This document shows, one piece after another, positions 25,378 through 33,595 of a DNA stretch of 36,315 nucleotides. The number at the start of each line of letters is the position of its first letter. Position 1 is the first letter of the stretch. The stretch is from Caldilineales bacterium (lineage in GTDB: Bacteria; Chloroflexota; Anaerolineae; Caldilineales; Caldilineaceae). A program made the position numbers and the translations under genes. The notes beneath the pieces were generated by a model. The model did not search any database. It saw only the letters and a program-made list of their open reading frames with translations, and was not told the DNA's origin. The DNA lies in assembly GCA_012271135.1 (NCBI GenBank), contig JAAXGZ010000019.1, forward strand, positions 1 through 36,315, in the 5' to 3' direction.

Positions 25378-26595
25378 ATGCCCGCTGGACTCCGCACGCT
25401 GCACATCCTGGTGATCGCACCCACCAGCTTCTTCAGCGACACGGGCTGCCACGTGCGCATCCTGGAGGAAGTGCGCATCCTTGAACGGCTCGGGCACCAT
25501 GTGGAGATCGCCACCTACCGCAACGGGGGCCCCGTCGACCGGCTGTGCATCCACCGTACCCTGTCCATTCCCTGGCGACGCGGCTGGGAGGTCGGTTCCA
25601 GTCGGCACAAGGTGGCCTTCGATCTGCTGCTGGGCCTGACCGTCCTCCGGTTGCTTGTCACCCGCCGCTTTGACCTGATCCATGCCCACCTGCACGAAGG
25701 CGGCCTGATTGGCGCCATCGCCGGCCGGCTGTTCCGCAAGCCGATACTGCTGGACCTGCAGGGCAGCCTGACCGAGGAGATGATCGACCACGGTTTCCTG
25801 TCCCGCGGCAGCCCGTTTTTCCAACCGATGCTGCGCCTGGAAAAGTGGATCGTCGGGCAGGGCGACCGGGTGGTAACGAGCACCGCGCACTTCAGCCGCC
25901 TCTGTGTGGAGCGGTACGGGTGTCCGCCGGAACGGATAGCGCAGCTGGGCGACTTCGTGGACACCGATGTGTTCCAGCCGGAACGGTTCCCGCCGACGGA
26001 CAGGCATGCCCTGCGCAGGGCCCTGGGACTGCCGGTCGCGGGGCCCCTCATCGTCTATCTGGGGCTGCTGGCCCCGTATCAGGGAACGGACCTGCTGCTG
26101 GAGGCCATGCCACGGATCCTGGACCGGCAGCCGGACGCCCACCTCCTGTTGATGGGCTATCCCTTCGTGGACCACTATCGGGACAAGGCGGCGGCGCTAG
26201 GCATCGGCCAAGCCGTCACGCTGACCGGACGCATGCCCTACGCCGAGGTGCCGCGCCATCTGGGCCTAGGCGACGTGGCGGTGGCCCCCAAGGTGTCCAA
26301 GACGGAAGGGCTGGGCAAGCTCCTCAACTACATGGCGATGGGATTGCCCACAGTGGCCTTCGATGTGCCCGTGGCCCGCGAGTACCTGGGTAGCCTGGGC
26401 ATCTATGCCGAGACAGGCGACGCGGCCAGCCTGGCGGAATGCATCTGTGGATTATTGGAACGCCACCGGCGCGATCCCGACGGGCTGCGCGACCTTAGGC
26501 TCCAGCTCCGCGTACGCGCACGCACGCGATTCGGCTGGCAGCCGGTGGGAGAATCCCTGAACCGGCTCTACGCGGAGATGCTTGGGACCTCCTGA
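25378..26595 (+). CDS. Glycosyltransferase family 4 protein
   Basis: A 405-residue GT-B glycosyltransferase. Residues 8-30 hold the N-terminal acceptor-domain start (LHILVIAPTSFFSDTGCHVR), then FDLIHAHLHEGGLIGAIAGR. The C-terminal nucleotide-sugar domain begins at PLIVYLGLLAPYQGTDLLLE and has KTEGLGKLLNYMAMGLPTVA, the family's E-x7-E-like region, here with Glu in TEG and no second Glu in the usual place. It would transfer a sugar from an activated donor to a lipid or polysaccharide. The start is uncertain: ATG 25378 or 25357, both in an AT-rich stretch without a ribosome site, and transposon debris lies just upstream. It is convergent with sodX, 36 bases apart. Confidence 0.87.
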   Translation: MPAGLRTLHILVIAPTSFFSDTGCHVRILEEVRILERLGHHVEIATYRNGGPVDRLCIHRTLSIPWRRGWEVGSSRHKVAFDLLLGLTVLRLLVTRRFDLIHAHLHEGGLIGAIAGRLFRKPILLDLQGSLTEEMIDHGFLSRGSPFFQPMLRLEKWIVGQGDRVVTSTAHFSRLCVERYGCPPERIAQLGDFVDTDVFQPERFPPTDRHALRRALGLPVAGPLIVYLGLLAPYQGTDLLLEAMPRILDRQPDAHLLLMGYPFVDHYRDKAAALGIGQAVTLTGRMPYAEVPRHLGLGDVAVAPKVSKTEGLGKLLNYMAMGLPTVAFDVPVAREYLGSLGIYAETGDAASLAECICGLLERHRRDPDGLRDLRLQLRVRARTRFGWQPVGESLNRLYAEMLGTS

Positions 26596-26631
26596 ACGAT
26601 CCGGTCGTCCGGCAACGGCACCGAAACTGGT

Positions 26632-27078
26632 TCAGGAGGGCAGGTACCGGCTGGTCACGCGCCCCAGGATATGCTCGGGCGGAAACAGTCCCAGCGTGCG
26701 GCTGTCGGTGCTGGCATGCGGATTGTCCCCGCGCAGGAACACCCGGCCGTCCGAGGACACAAAGACCACCCGTTTGAGAATGGTCTCCTGCGGTGCCAGC
26801 GGATAGCGCGCCATTACCACATCGCCGACGCGCGGCGGGTGCCTGCGGTAGGCCCGGGGATCCAGAAACAGTTCGTCGCCAGGGGCAAACTCCGGCAACA
26901 TGGAAGGGCCCCGCACGCGGATCTTCCGCCGCAGGTTGCAAAGCCGCAGAATCAGTTCGCGGCGGCCCGCCGTCGGCAGGGGTTTGTACGGGGCGGAGCG
27001 GACGTCTCCCGGGAAAGCGTTCCGCTCCGCCAATCCAATGTCGGGCCCGGTCTCAGCTGGCGGTGTAGTAAGCGACAT
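26632..27078 (-). CDS. sodX: Nickel superoxide dismutase maturation protease (S26 family)
   Basis: A 148-residue signal-peptidase-like protein. VRGPSMLPEFAPGDELFLDP carries the nucleophile Ser59, and ILKRVV has the general-base Lys102; RGDNPHASTDSR and the end VTSRYL complete the S26 core. The family member next to sodN removes the SodN leader so that His becomes the N-terminus and binds nickel. ATG 27078 lies inside the end of sodN, overlapping it by 26 bases, which argues for coupled translation. About 50 residues precede the core, with no clear membrane segment. Confidence 0.9.
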   Translation of the reverse strand: MSLTTPPAETGPDIGLAERNAFPGDVRSAPYKPLPTAGRRELILRLCNLRRKIRVRGPSMLPEFAPGDELFLDPRAYRRHPPRVGDVVMARYPLAPQETILKRVVFVSSDGRVFLRGDNPHASTDSRTLGLFPPEHILGRVTSRYLPS

Positions 27079-27532
27079 CGCGGCCCTTGGTGGCCCAGAA
27101 GATCCCATGGATCTTCTCCACGGTGGCCAGCAGGTTCTGGGCAGCTTCAAGATCGACACCCACCTTGCAGGCGGAGCAGAGCTTGGCCGCCTGCCAGAAG
27201 GTGTCGTGCAGATCGGGATAGTCGGCGAGGTGTTCCGGCTTAAAGTAGTCCGTCCAGAGGATCAGGAGCTGGTCCTTGGCACCCTGCGCCTCCTGCTCCT
27301 TGATGGCAATGAAACGAGCTGTCGTGTTCAGATAGTCGACGACGGCGGCGGCGTTGCCTTCAGTCTTGGACGGCTGTTCCAGATCCAGGATCTTCTTGGT
27401 CATGGAGAGCACGGCCTCGGCCCGGATGCGGGCATCGGCGGGATCATACACGCCACAGGGTCCGTCGCAGTGGGCGGAGACTTCCAGGGCCGGGCGGCGG
27501 CTTTCCAGCCGCCCAAGCAGGGATTTCAACAT
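27053..27532 (-). CDS. sodN: Nickel superoxide dismutase precursor
   Basis: A 159-residue precursor. A 20-residue leader (MLKSLLGRLESRRPALEVSA) is followed by the nickel hook HCDGPCGVYDP (21-31): His21, Cys22 and Cys26 bind nickel after cleavage between Ala20 and His21. The rest is the four-helix body (MTKKILDLEQ, DYLNTTARFIAIKEQEAQGA, LCSACKVGVD). The enzyme turns superoxide into oxygen and hydrogen peroxide in a six-subunit assembly. AGAGAGG lies about 10 bases before ATG 27532; a TACAAT at 27585-27580 is a possible -10 box. sodX follows with a 26-base overlap. Confidence 0.96.
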   Translation of the reverse strand: MLKSLLGRLESRRPALEVSAHCDGPCGVYDPADARIRAEAVLSMTKKILDLEQPSKTEGNAAAVVDYLNTTARFIAIKEQEAQGAKDQLLILWTDYFKPEHLADYPDLHDTFWQAAKLCSACKVGVDLEAAQNLLATVEKIHGIFWATKGRDVAYYTAS

Positions 27533-27627
27533 GATCTGTATTCCTCTCTTGATAGATTGCCGGACAAAAAGGCGAGCAGATTGTATCGCGTGCGGGCCTC
27601 CGGGCCGGAGGATTCGGAGCCTTTCGG

Positions 27628-28683
27628 TCAGGCGACGGGCTCCATCTCCAGGATGGCCTGTGCCTTGCGGGCCACGTCCGTGGTCGGGTCCCGCTTGATC
27701 ACCTTGAGCAGGTGCAACTGGGCGTCGGGGTCGCCTTGGGCGGCCAGTTCCAATGCTTCGGCCATGCCCGTCTCGGTGTACTGCAGGTCCGTGGGGATGA
27801 CGACCAGGTTGTCCCGCTCCCAGTAATACTTGAGATCGTCGGACTCCTTGCTCCAGTTCGCGTACACCTGCTCCCAAGTATGGGGATTGTCCACTCGATG
27901 CTGCCCCAGGTGCGGAGTCAGCATGTGCTCGGACACGGGAGCCTGCCAGGCAGTGTAGCGATTGTCGAGGGAGATGCGCAGCCGGTCCTCGGTCACGTTG
28001 GGCAGCGCCCGGTGCAGGGTCAAGCTGTGGAACATAAGGCAATCACCCGGTTCGTAGTCCGTGCTGTGCCACTGGCCCTGGTAGGAGTCCTCCTCCACGT
28101 TCAGCGCGCCGGCACCCAGGGAAAAATGGTGGTCCAGCACCTGGTCCACCTTGTGGGAGCCGGGAATCACGGCGAGTCCGCCGAGCTCCACGGGGCAGTC
28201 GCCCACCGGCGACCAGCAGGTGTAGGTCTCAAAGTTCCCCTGGAAGTGGACAAAGTCCTGGTGCACGGGCGTGGTGTGCTCCATGTACTGCGGGAACCAC
28301 ATGCGGATGATCTTCTGGGGATGGGGCAGGGTCTCCGCCCCGTCCATGATGGCGGACATGACGTCCAGAATCTCCTGCTGATGCGACATCCGATGGAACA
28401 GTTCAAGCCGGTAGGCCTGGTAGTACACGTCGGCATAGTCCAGATCGCCTTCCGTGCAGCGCTTGTCCACGTTGGCGATGCCGTCCATCAGGTCGGTGCC
28501 GGGGACAAGCCAGTCGTTGACCTGCAGCACCGTCAGGATTTGACGGCGCAGTTCCATGGTCTTGTCGTAGTCCATCAGGCCGCGGATGAAGAGGTACCCC
28601 TCTTCGGCCATGCGGTCCCGCAAGGCAGGCCCGTTCCCAAGCAGATCATTGGATTCCCTGAAAGGCTGCAGCGGTATAGACAT
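27628..28683 (-). CDS. Phytanoyl-CoA dioxygenase (PhyH) family protein
   Basis: A 351-residue Fe(II)/2-oxoglutarate oxygenase. His141 and Asp143 (TPVHQDFVHFQG) and distal His224 (SLTLHRALPNV) are the probable iron ligands; Arg236 (DRLRISLDNRY) is the likely 2-oxoglutarate contact. The C-terminal 80 residues (for example ELAAQGDPDAQLHLLKVIKR) are extra to the core. ATG 28683 follows AAGGA by about 9 bases; a longer frame upstream is leader. It is only distantly like the PhyH protein at 7133. It lies 95 bases upstream of sodN on the same strand. Whether the two are co-transcribed is not clear, since sodN has its own possible -10 box. The substrate is unknown. Confidence 0.88.
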   Translation of the reverse strand: MSIPLQPFRESNDLLGNGPALRDRMAEEGYLFIRGLMDYDKTMELRRQILTVLQVNDWLVPGTDLMDGIANVDKRCTEGDLDYADVYYQAYRLELFHRMSHQQEILDVMSAIMDGAETLPHPQKIIRMWFPQYMEHTTPVHQDFVHFQGNFETYTCWSPVGDCPVELGGLAVIPGSHKVDQVLDHHFSLGAGALNVEEDSYQGQWHSTDYEPGDCLMFHSLTLHRALPNVTEDRLRISLDNRYTAWQAPVSEHMLTPHLGQHRVDNPHTWEQVYANWSKESDDLKYYWERDNLVVIPTDLQYTETGMAEALELAAQGDPDAQLHLLKVIKRDPTTDVARKAQAILEMEPVA

Positions 28684-28796
28684 GATGGTGATTCCTTGCG
28701 CGACACGGCGGCCGCGCGCTGGGCACCGACCCCGGGCCGGCCGGAGCCGATGCTGTCTGGTTTGGCAATGCCGAAGCACAGCGGATACGAAACGGT

Positions 28797-28837
28797 ATTA
28801 TAAATCCAGTGGCCCGCGGTAATCCAGTGGCCCGCGG
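28797..28837 (-). promoter_or_regulatory. TATAAT box with two 17-bp direct repeats upstream of the PhyH gene
   Basis: On the minus strand a perfect TATAAT occupies 28802-28797. Immediately upstream, the 17-base sequence AATCCAGTGGCCCGCGG (plus strand) occurs twice without change, at 28803-28819 and 28821-28837, one base apart. The repeats fill the place of the -35 box, where no good match is seen, so they look like paired sites for an activator. The leader to ATG 28683 would be about 110 bases. Confidence 0.55.
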
Positions 28838-28989
28838 CCAAGACGGCACTGTTTTGGGCTCGGCGAGAGGGCCAGTGCCCTCGTGACCCCCATGTTCAGG
28901 GACCCTGAAGCACCTGCACGGCAGGATGGGGCTGGAGTGGTCCCGTCAATAGCCGGCCGGCGGCCGGATTGGCACCGCCGAGCAACATG

Positions 28990-29682
28990 TCAGTGGTTTG
29001 TCGAGGCGTCCTTGCGTCCCACCATCACGGCCATGGGGCCCTGGCGCCATACGCATTCACTGCGGAATCCCGCGGTTCCAAGACTGGCCAACTCCTCTTC
29101 CAGCGGAAAGTATGTATCTTCGTCGGCCCATTCCGCCAGATGTTGCCAGGCACCTTCCTCGGAGATTCCGCATGCCATCATGTGGTCGATCCAAAGGCGG
29201 TAGGTCCGCTGTTGCTCAGGACCCTCCCTCGGCATGGTCACGTCGGCGTTGACGAAGAGACCGCCCGGTGGCAGCGCCTCGTGAATCCGCCGATACAGAT
29301 TGGTTTTCTCGTTCCTTGTCTCTATATGGTGCAGTGCCAGCGAAGTTGCCACGCCGTTGCACGGGGGCAGTTCGGAGAAAAAGGACATTTCACGAAAACG
29401 CACGCGCTTCCCAAAACGCGCAAGGCGGATCCGTGCCTGGGCCAACATTTCCGGATCCACGTCGATCAGGTCGATGTTCCCGACCTCGCCATGGTCAAGC
29501 AGCGCCTGAGCCAGCGAACCAGTCCCGCCGCCAAGGTCAAGCACCCGGCTCGGACGGACACATGCAAATTCGCGGGCCACGGCGGCAAGCATGGCGTCGT
29601 AGCCCGGCGCGAAACGGCGGATCGTTTCATCGTAGTCATCGATCGCCAATCGGAGATGGCGGCGCACCGAATGCCGGGACAT
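28990..29682 (-). CDS. Class I SAM-dependent methyltransferase
   Basis: A 230-residue methyltransferase. Motif I is VLDLGGGTGSLAQALL (47-62), motif II region NIDLIDVDPEMLAQARIRL, then SLALHHIETRNEKTNLYRRI and ALPPGGLFVNADVTMP. It fits small-molecule (methyltransf_25/ubiE-like) types; the acceptor is unknown. ATG 29682 is used; no clear ribosome site is visible, and a few codons upstream are open. It is transcribed away from the MITE at 29929 and is about 300 bases from the next gene on its strand. Confidence 0.87.
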   Translation of the reverse strand: MSRHSVRRHLRLAIDDYDETIRRFAPGYDAMLAAVAREFACVRPSRVLDLGGGTGSLAQALLDHGEVGNIDLIDVDPEMLAQARIRLARFGKRVRFREMSFFSELPPCNGVATSLALHHIETRNEKTNLYRRIHEALPPGGLFVNADVTMPREGPEQQRTYRLWIDHMMACGISEEGAWQHLAEWADEDTYFPLEEELASLGTAGFRSECVWRQGPMAVMVGRKDASTNH

Positions 29683-29920
29683 GGTTAATATTTTGGGGGT
29701 GTTTGGCAATGGTTGCAATTGTCTGGATGGCTTGGCGGATCACAGCCGGAACGGCAGGTCACATGGAGGCCTTCCAAGCCGCGGCGGACGACATTCAATC
29801 CGTTGTGTTGGGAAATCACTGCCAAGGCGGACCTCAGCAACAAGCACAACCCGGCCGGTTGGGGCGGACAATGTCCGTTCAATGTCTCTGTTCCAGCGCC
29901 GTGCGATTGTCCGGCTTTGG

Positions 29921-30076
29921 GCCAACACGGCACTGTTTCACTTTCGTTGAAAACCGTTCAGGTCCACCTGAACGGCTCCTTTTGCACGGTCCTGGTGGCC
30001 GGCTGGCTTCAAGGGAAAGGAAGCCGTATGTCCGTATAAGCCACTTTCAACGAAAGTGAAACAGTGCCGCCAACAC
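29921..30076. mobile_element. Intact 140-bp MITE with 24-bp inverted repeats and 8-bp target duplication
   Basis: The element is 29929-30068. Its first 24 bases (starting GGCACTGTTTCACTTTCG) are an exact inverted copy of its last 24 (30045-30068). The flanking octamer GCCAACAC is repeated at 29921-29928 and 30069-30076, a perfect target-site duplication. Inside are further short palindromes (CCGTTCAGGTCCACCTGAACGG at its left, around 29955-29975) and no coding capacity. Termini beginning GGC and an 8-bp duplication fit mobilisation by an IS1595-like or IS256-like transposase; this is inference. Related pieces lie at 1-149. Confidence 0.92.
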
Positions 30077-30204
30077 CCCTGCCTTAGCCGCCTGTCATTC
30101 GTGTGATAGGCTACCTGACATGCAAGCGCGACAACACCATTTTCCCGACTATGCGCCGGTGGTTTGCGCTTAGCCGATCAATGATCATCCAAGGAGAACG
30201 GATC

Positions 30205-31584
30205 ATGCAGAGACTTGGTTTCAGTCGACGCGAGTTCCTGTCATTGGCGGGGGCGACGGGCAGCGCAGCCCTGCTCGCCGCCTGTCAGGTCGCGGCCCCG
30301 GCAACCGACGGCGGAGACGGTGCTGCGGCCGAGCCGGTAACGGTTCAGGTCCAGTCCGGATGGTGCACCGAGGGCGATTGTGACATCTGGACTCCGTCGA
30401 TCGAGATGTTCAACGAGAAGTATCCGCATATCGCCATCGAAATGATTCGGGTCGCCGTGAATCCGGTAGACACGATGACGGCAGTGGCCGGCGGTACGGC
30501 GCCGGACGTGTACCATCGCTACATAGGCGGCTTTGCCGAACTGATGGCGCGCGGCGTCATGCTGCCGCTCGACGACCTGATTGCCGGCGACGAGGATTTC
30601 GACCCGGACATCTATCTGGGCACCCAGTGGGACAACGGGAAATGGGACGGCCGCACCTACGGCATCCCGGTGCTCGAGGGCGGTGCCATGCCGGCCATTT
30701 GCTGGCACAAGCACCTCATTGAAGAGGTTGGCGGCGATCCGGAGGTGGGCCCAAGGACCTGGCAGGAGATGCTGGAATGGTCCAGGATGCTTCTCCAGTA
30801 CGACGATGACGGCAACCTGATCCAGGCCGGCTACGACCCCAAGGACGCCTATGGGTTCACGGTGATTGCCTGGCCGGTCGTCTTTGACGAGAACTACATC
30901 ACTGAAGACAAGCGAACCTTCACCTTCGATTCAGAAGCCTGGGCGCAAGGGCTCGAGATCATTGCCGAGTTCTGGACCGATGTCGGCGCTGACCAGATGA
31001 AGGCATTTTCCGACCAGTGGCCCTACTGGACCGGTTACCCGTCCAGCGGCTTCAACAACGCGAAACGCGCCATGATCATGAACGGCAACTGGATGCCGGG
31101 CGCCATGCGGCGCATGGTCAACGAGACTGGTGTCGAACTGGATTCGATTGGTTACGGCTTCCATCCCAACCTGAACGAGGGCCTGAAGGCCATCGACTTC
31201 GGTACGGGGCACACGCTCTTCATGCCCAGGAGCACCCAAGTGGCCGAAGAGGGCTTCAAGTTCATGGTGCACATGACCAGTGTCGAGGTGGCCCTGGTCG
31301 AGTTCGAGATCCGCGCGGCGGCCATGTGGAGCAAGCCGCTGCTGGACGCAATTGATCTTTCATCTGTGCCTGGACTGCAGTGGTTCTTTGATGCACCGCT
31401 GGAAGCGGACAGGCTTTGGAGCCCCAACGAGTTCCTCACCCCTGTCCAGTCCCAAGTCGAACTCCTGTGGACGCGGGCCATTGACGAGACCATCGTGGGC
31501 GCCAAGTCGGCTGCCGACGCCCTCGCCGACATCAATACCGAACTGCAGCAAGGCTTGGACGAATATTGGGAAACGCAAAGCTAA
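30205..31584 (+). CDS. ABC sugar-type solute-binding lipoprotein (second importer)
   Basis: A 459-residue family-1 binding protein with Tat-like SRREFLSLAG (7-16) and lipobox Cys27 (ALLAACQVA). The mature part includes AGGTAPDVYHRYIGGFAELM, then WDGRTYGIPVLEGGAMPAI and RTWQEMLEW, typical of sugar-binding receptors. ATG 30205 is set by AAGGAG 8 bases upstream; the frame is open further up, but only into non-coding DNA. It is clearly diverged from the binding proteins at 1748 and 3708 except for the signal peptide. It is followed by a hairpin and two permeases. The 140-bp MITE lies about 130 bases upstream, so it may touch its promoter. Confidence 0.92.
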   Translation: MQRLGFSRREFLSLAGATGSAALLAACQVAAPATDGGDGAAAEPVTVQVQSGWCTEGDCDIWTPSIEMFNEKYPHIAIEMIRVAVNPVDTMTAVAGGTAPDVYHRYIGGFAELMARGVMLPLDDLIAGDEDFDPDIYLGTQWDNGKWDGRTYGIPVLEGGAMPAICWHKHLIEEVGGDPEVGPRTWQEMLEWSRMLLQYDDDGNLIQAGYDPKDAYGFTVIAWPVVFDENYITEDKRTFTFDSEAWAQGLEIIAEFWTDVGADQMKAFSDQWPYWTGYPSSGFNNAKRAMIMNGNWMPGAMRRMVNETGVELDSIGYGFHPNLNEGLKAIDFGTGHTLFMPRSTQVAEEGFKFMVHMTSVEVALVEFEIRAAAMWSKPLLDAIDLSSVPGLQWFFDAPLEADRLWSPNEFLTPVQSQVELLWTRAIDETIVGAKSAADALADINTELQQGLDEYWETQS

Positions 31585-31612
31585 CTCTGCGTTTTTGGTT
31601 GATTGTTCCGGG

Positions 31613-31642
31613 CCGCGACCGCACCTTTTCCGGCGGTCGCGG
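31613..31642 (+). terminator. Hairpin after the third sugar-type binding protein
   Basis: CCGCGACCGC (31613-31622) pairs perfectly with GCGGTCGCGG (31633-31642) around a 10-base loop, 28 bases after the stop codon. Nearer the stop, AACGCA/TGCGTT (31572-31593 region) followed by TTTTT is a weaker terminator-like stem. Together they probably reduce read-through into the permeases. Confidence 0.6.
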
Positions 31643-31663
31643 TCCGATTTGTTGTCAGTCGCT

Positions 31664-31695
31664 TTCGAACCGGAACCCCTGAAACCGGGTTCGAA
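31664..31695 (+). promoter_or_regulatory. 8-bp inverted repeat before the permease gene
   Basis: TTCGAACC (31664-31671) and GGTTCGAA (31688-31695) are exact inverse complements with a 16-base spacer, ending 14 bases before ATG 31710. This could be an operator or a hairpin near the ribosome site. GGTTCGAA also looks like a tRNA T-arm, but no tRNA surrounds it. Confidence 0.4.
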
Positions 31696-31709
31696 CCATT
31701 GGGTTGGAC

Positions 31710-32666
31710 ATGACATCCACTGGTCTAAGCGCCGGGCAACCAAGGTTGCAACCCTCGGAACAGGAGGCGCAGCTCCAACGCCAAGCCCAACGCCGACGCT
31801 TCCGCCGGCGCATATTGCCATTCGTTTTCATCCTGCCGTGGATCCTGGGTGTGCTTCTCTTTCAGGCCTACCCGATCCTGGATTCCTTCTACCACAGTTT
31901 CACTGTCTACGATGTCTTCCAACCTGCCAAGTGGGTTGGCCTGCGCAACTACCGGAATTTGTTCGAGAACTCCTACACGCGCATGGCGCTGCAGAACACG
32001 CTGCTGTATGTGGTGGTCTCGGTTCCAGGGGGTTTGGTTGTGGGTCTCTTGCAGGCGCTGCTGTTGAACGTCAAGGTGCGCGGCCTGCAACTGTTCCGCA
32101 CCCTGGCAATTGTGCCAGGCACCGTACCTGCGGCCGGCGCGGCAGCCGTGTCGATTTTCATTTGGAGCCCCTCGCTGGGGTTGATCAACAGCATTTTGGA
32201 ATGGTTGGGGTTGCCGTGGCGACAAAGTTGGCTTGTCGACCCGGTGATGGTCAAATGGATCTTCATCTTCATGACGATCCAGGGCGGAATCGGCATGTTG
32301 ATCTTCCTGGCCGGTTTACAGAATGTGCCTCAGGAACTCTACGACGCCTCCAAGATTGATGGAGCGCACAGCATGCAGACCCTGGTCAATGTCACGCTGC
32401 CGATGCTGACGCCCTACACTCTCTTCAACCTGCTGACCAGCCTGATCGGGGCGTTCCAGTACTTCACAGGGCCGATGCTGATGACTGGAGGGGGTCCTGC
32501 CGGCGGATCCACATTCTACGCCCAGCTGATCTACGAAAGTGCGTTTATCCTTTTCAGAATGGGCCATGCGGCCGCGCTGGCGTGGATCCTGTTCGTCATC
32601 TGTGTTGTCATTGTCGTCACGGTCTTCCGCTCGTCGGCGAGTTGGGTCTACTACGAGGGTGGCTGA
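31710..32666 (+). CDS. Carbohydrate-type ABC permease, MalF-like (second importer)
   Basis: A 318-residue inner-membrane permease. After a charged N-terminus come six predicted segments (first: ILPFVFILPWILGVLLFQAY). The EAA loop is DASKIDGAHSMQTLVNVTLP, with Asp for the first Glu. ATG 31710 is chosen over an upstream TTG at 31704. It lies between its binding protein and the MalG-like partner, which starts 5 bases after its stop. Confidence 0.92.
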   Translation: MTSTGLSAGQPRLQPSEQEAQLQRQAQRRRFRRRILPFVFILPWILGVLLFQAYPILDSFYHSFTVYDVFQPAKWVGLRNYRNLFENSYTRMALQNTLLYVVVSVPGGLVVGLLQALLLNVKVRGLQLFRTLAIVPGTVPAAGAAAVSIFIWSPSLGLINSILEWLGLPWRQSWLVDPVMVKWIFIFMTIQGGIGMLIFLAGLQNVPQELYDASKIDGAHSMQTLVNVTLPMLTPYTLFNLLTSLIGAFQYFTGPMLMTGGGPAGGSTFYAQLIYESAFILFRMGHAAALAWILFVICVVIVVTVFRSSASWVYYEGG

Positions 32667-32671
32667 GGAAA

Positions 32672-33571
32672 ATGGCCAGCCTTCGTCCGATGCAGGCCGC
32701 TGCATTGCCGGGAAACCGCTACTTTCTCGGCATGCGGACCAGGAGGTTCATCCAGCACACATTGGCCTATGTGCTGATCGCCGCCTTCCTAATCGTGGCG
32801 CTGATGCCCGTGGCATGGATGTTCGGCACCTCCTTCAAGACGCTGGACCAGTTGCGGATCACCGTACCCATCCAATGGATCCCGAACCCGGTAACGTTCG
32901 AGAACTATGTCAAGGGTTGGGCTGTACGAGACTGGCCGCACTTTCTCCGCAATACACTGTTCCTGGCCGTATTCGTCGGCGTTCCCACCATGGCTTCATG
33001 CACCCTGGCAGCCTACGCCTTTGCGCGCATGCGGTTTCGCGGCAGCGAAGCATTGATGTTGATCAATATCAGTCTGATGTTGATCCCGGACCAGGTAACA
33101 CTGGTGCCTCGATTCGTGATGATGGCCCGCATGGGCTGGGTGGGAACCTGGCTGCCGGCGATCATCCCCTCCATGCTGGCCCTCAACCCGGCGATGGTAT
33201 TTGTGCTGCGCCAGTTCTTCCGCGCCATTCCCAACGACCTGTCCGACGCCGCCCGCATTGACGGCTGCCATGAATTGGGAATCTTCTGGCGCATCGTGGT
33301 GCCGTTGTCCAGACCGATCCTGGCCCTGCAGATTGTGTTGATTACCTCCTGGGCCTGGAACGACCTGCTCTTTTCCCTCCTCTACCTCAAGGACAAGAGC
33401 ATGCAGACGCTGACCTTGGCGATGCAGAGCTTCCTCGGCTACCGCGGAGACACGGCCTGGGGCCAGATGATGGCCATGTCGGTGCTGATGTCGCTGCCCA
33501 TGATGGTGCTCGCCTACTTCGGGCAGCGCTATTTCACCGAAGGCTTCACCCTCAGCGGAATCAAGGGCTGA
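32672..33571 (+). CDS. Carbohydrate-type ABC permease, MalG-like (second importer)
   Basis: A 299-residue inner-membrane permease with six predicted segments (first: TLAYVLIAAFLIVALMPVAW). The EAA loop reads DLSDAARIDGCHELGIFWRI, and the C-terminus QRYFTEGFTLSGIKG is the MalG-side ending. ATG 32672 is preceded by GAGG, 5 bases after the previous stop. No ATPase gene is present in this operon either, so both sugar-type importers must use one encoded elsewhere. Confidence 0.93.
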   Translation: MASLRPMQAAALPGNRYFLGMRTRRFIQHTLAYVLIAAFLIVALMPVAWMFGTSFKTLDQLRITVPIQWIPNPVTFENYVKGWAVRDWPHFLRNTLFLAVFVGVPTMASCTLAAYAFARMRFRGSEALMLINISLMLIPDQVTLVPRFVMMARMGWVGTWLPAIIPSMLALNPAMVFVLRQFFRAIPNDLSDAARIDGCHELGIFWRIVVPLSRPILALQIVLITSWAWNDLLFSLLYLKDKSMQTLTLAMQSFLGYRGDTAWGQMMAMSVLMSLPMMVLAYFGQRYFTEGFTLSGIKG

Positions 33572-33595
33572 GGCGAAGCGCGATGGGCTCAGCCG

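Noticed and set aside
27712..28803. Plus-strand 363-residue frame opposite the PhyH gene
   Set aside because: Val/His/Gly-rich shadow frame without domain features; the minus strand has the iron-binding motif.
1..30068. A 30-kb composite transposon bounded by inverted MITE copies
   Set aside because: The left copy is truncated and old, and the right one has its own target duplication, so it moved alone.
31688..31695. tRNA T-arm-like GGTTCGAA (also at 21486)
   Set aside because: No acceptor stem or anticodon arm around either; the second lies inside a protein-coding stretch.
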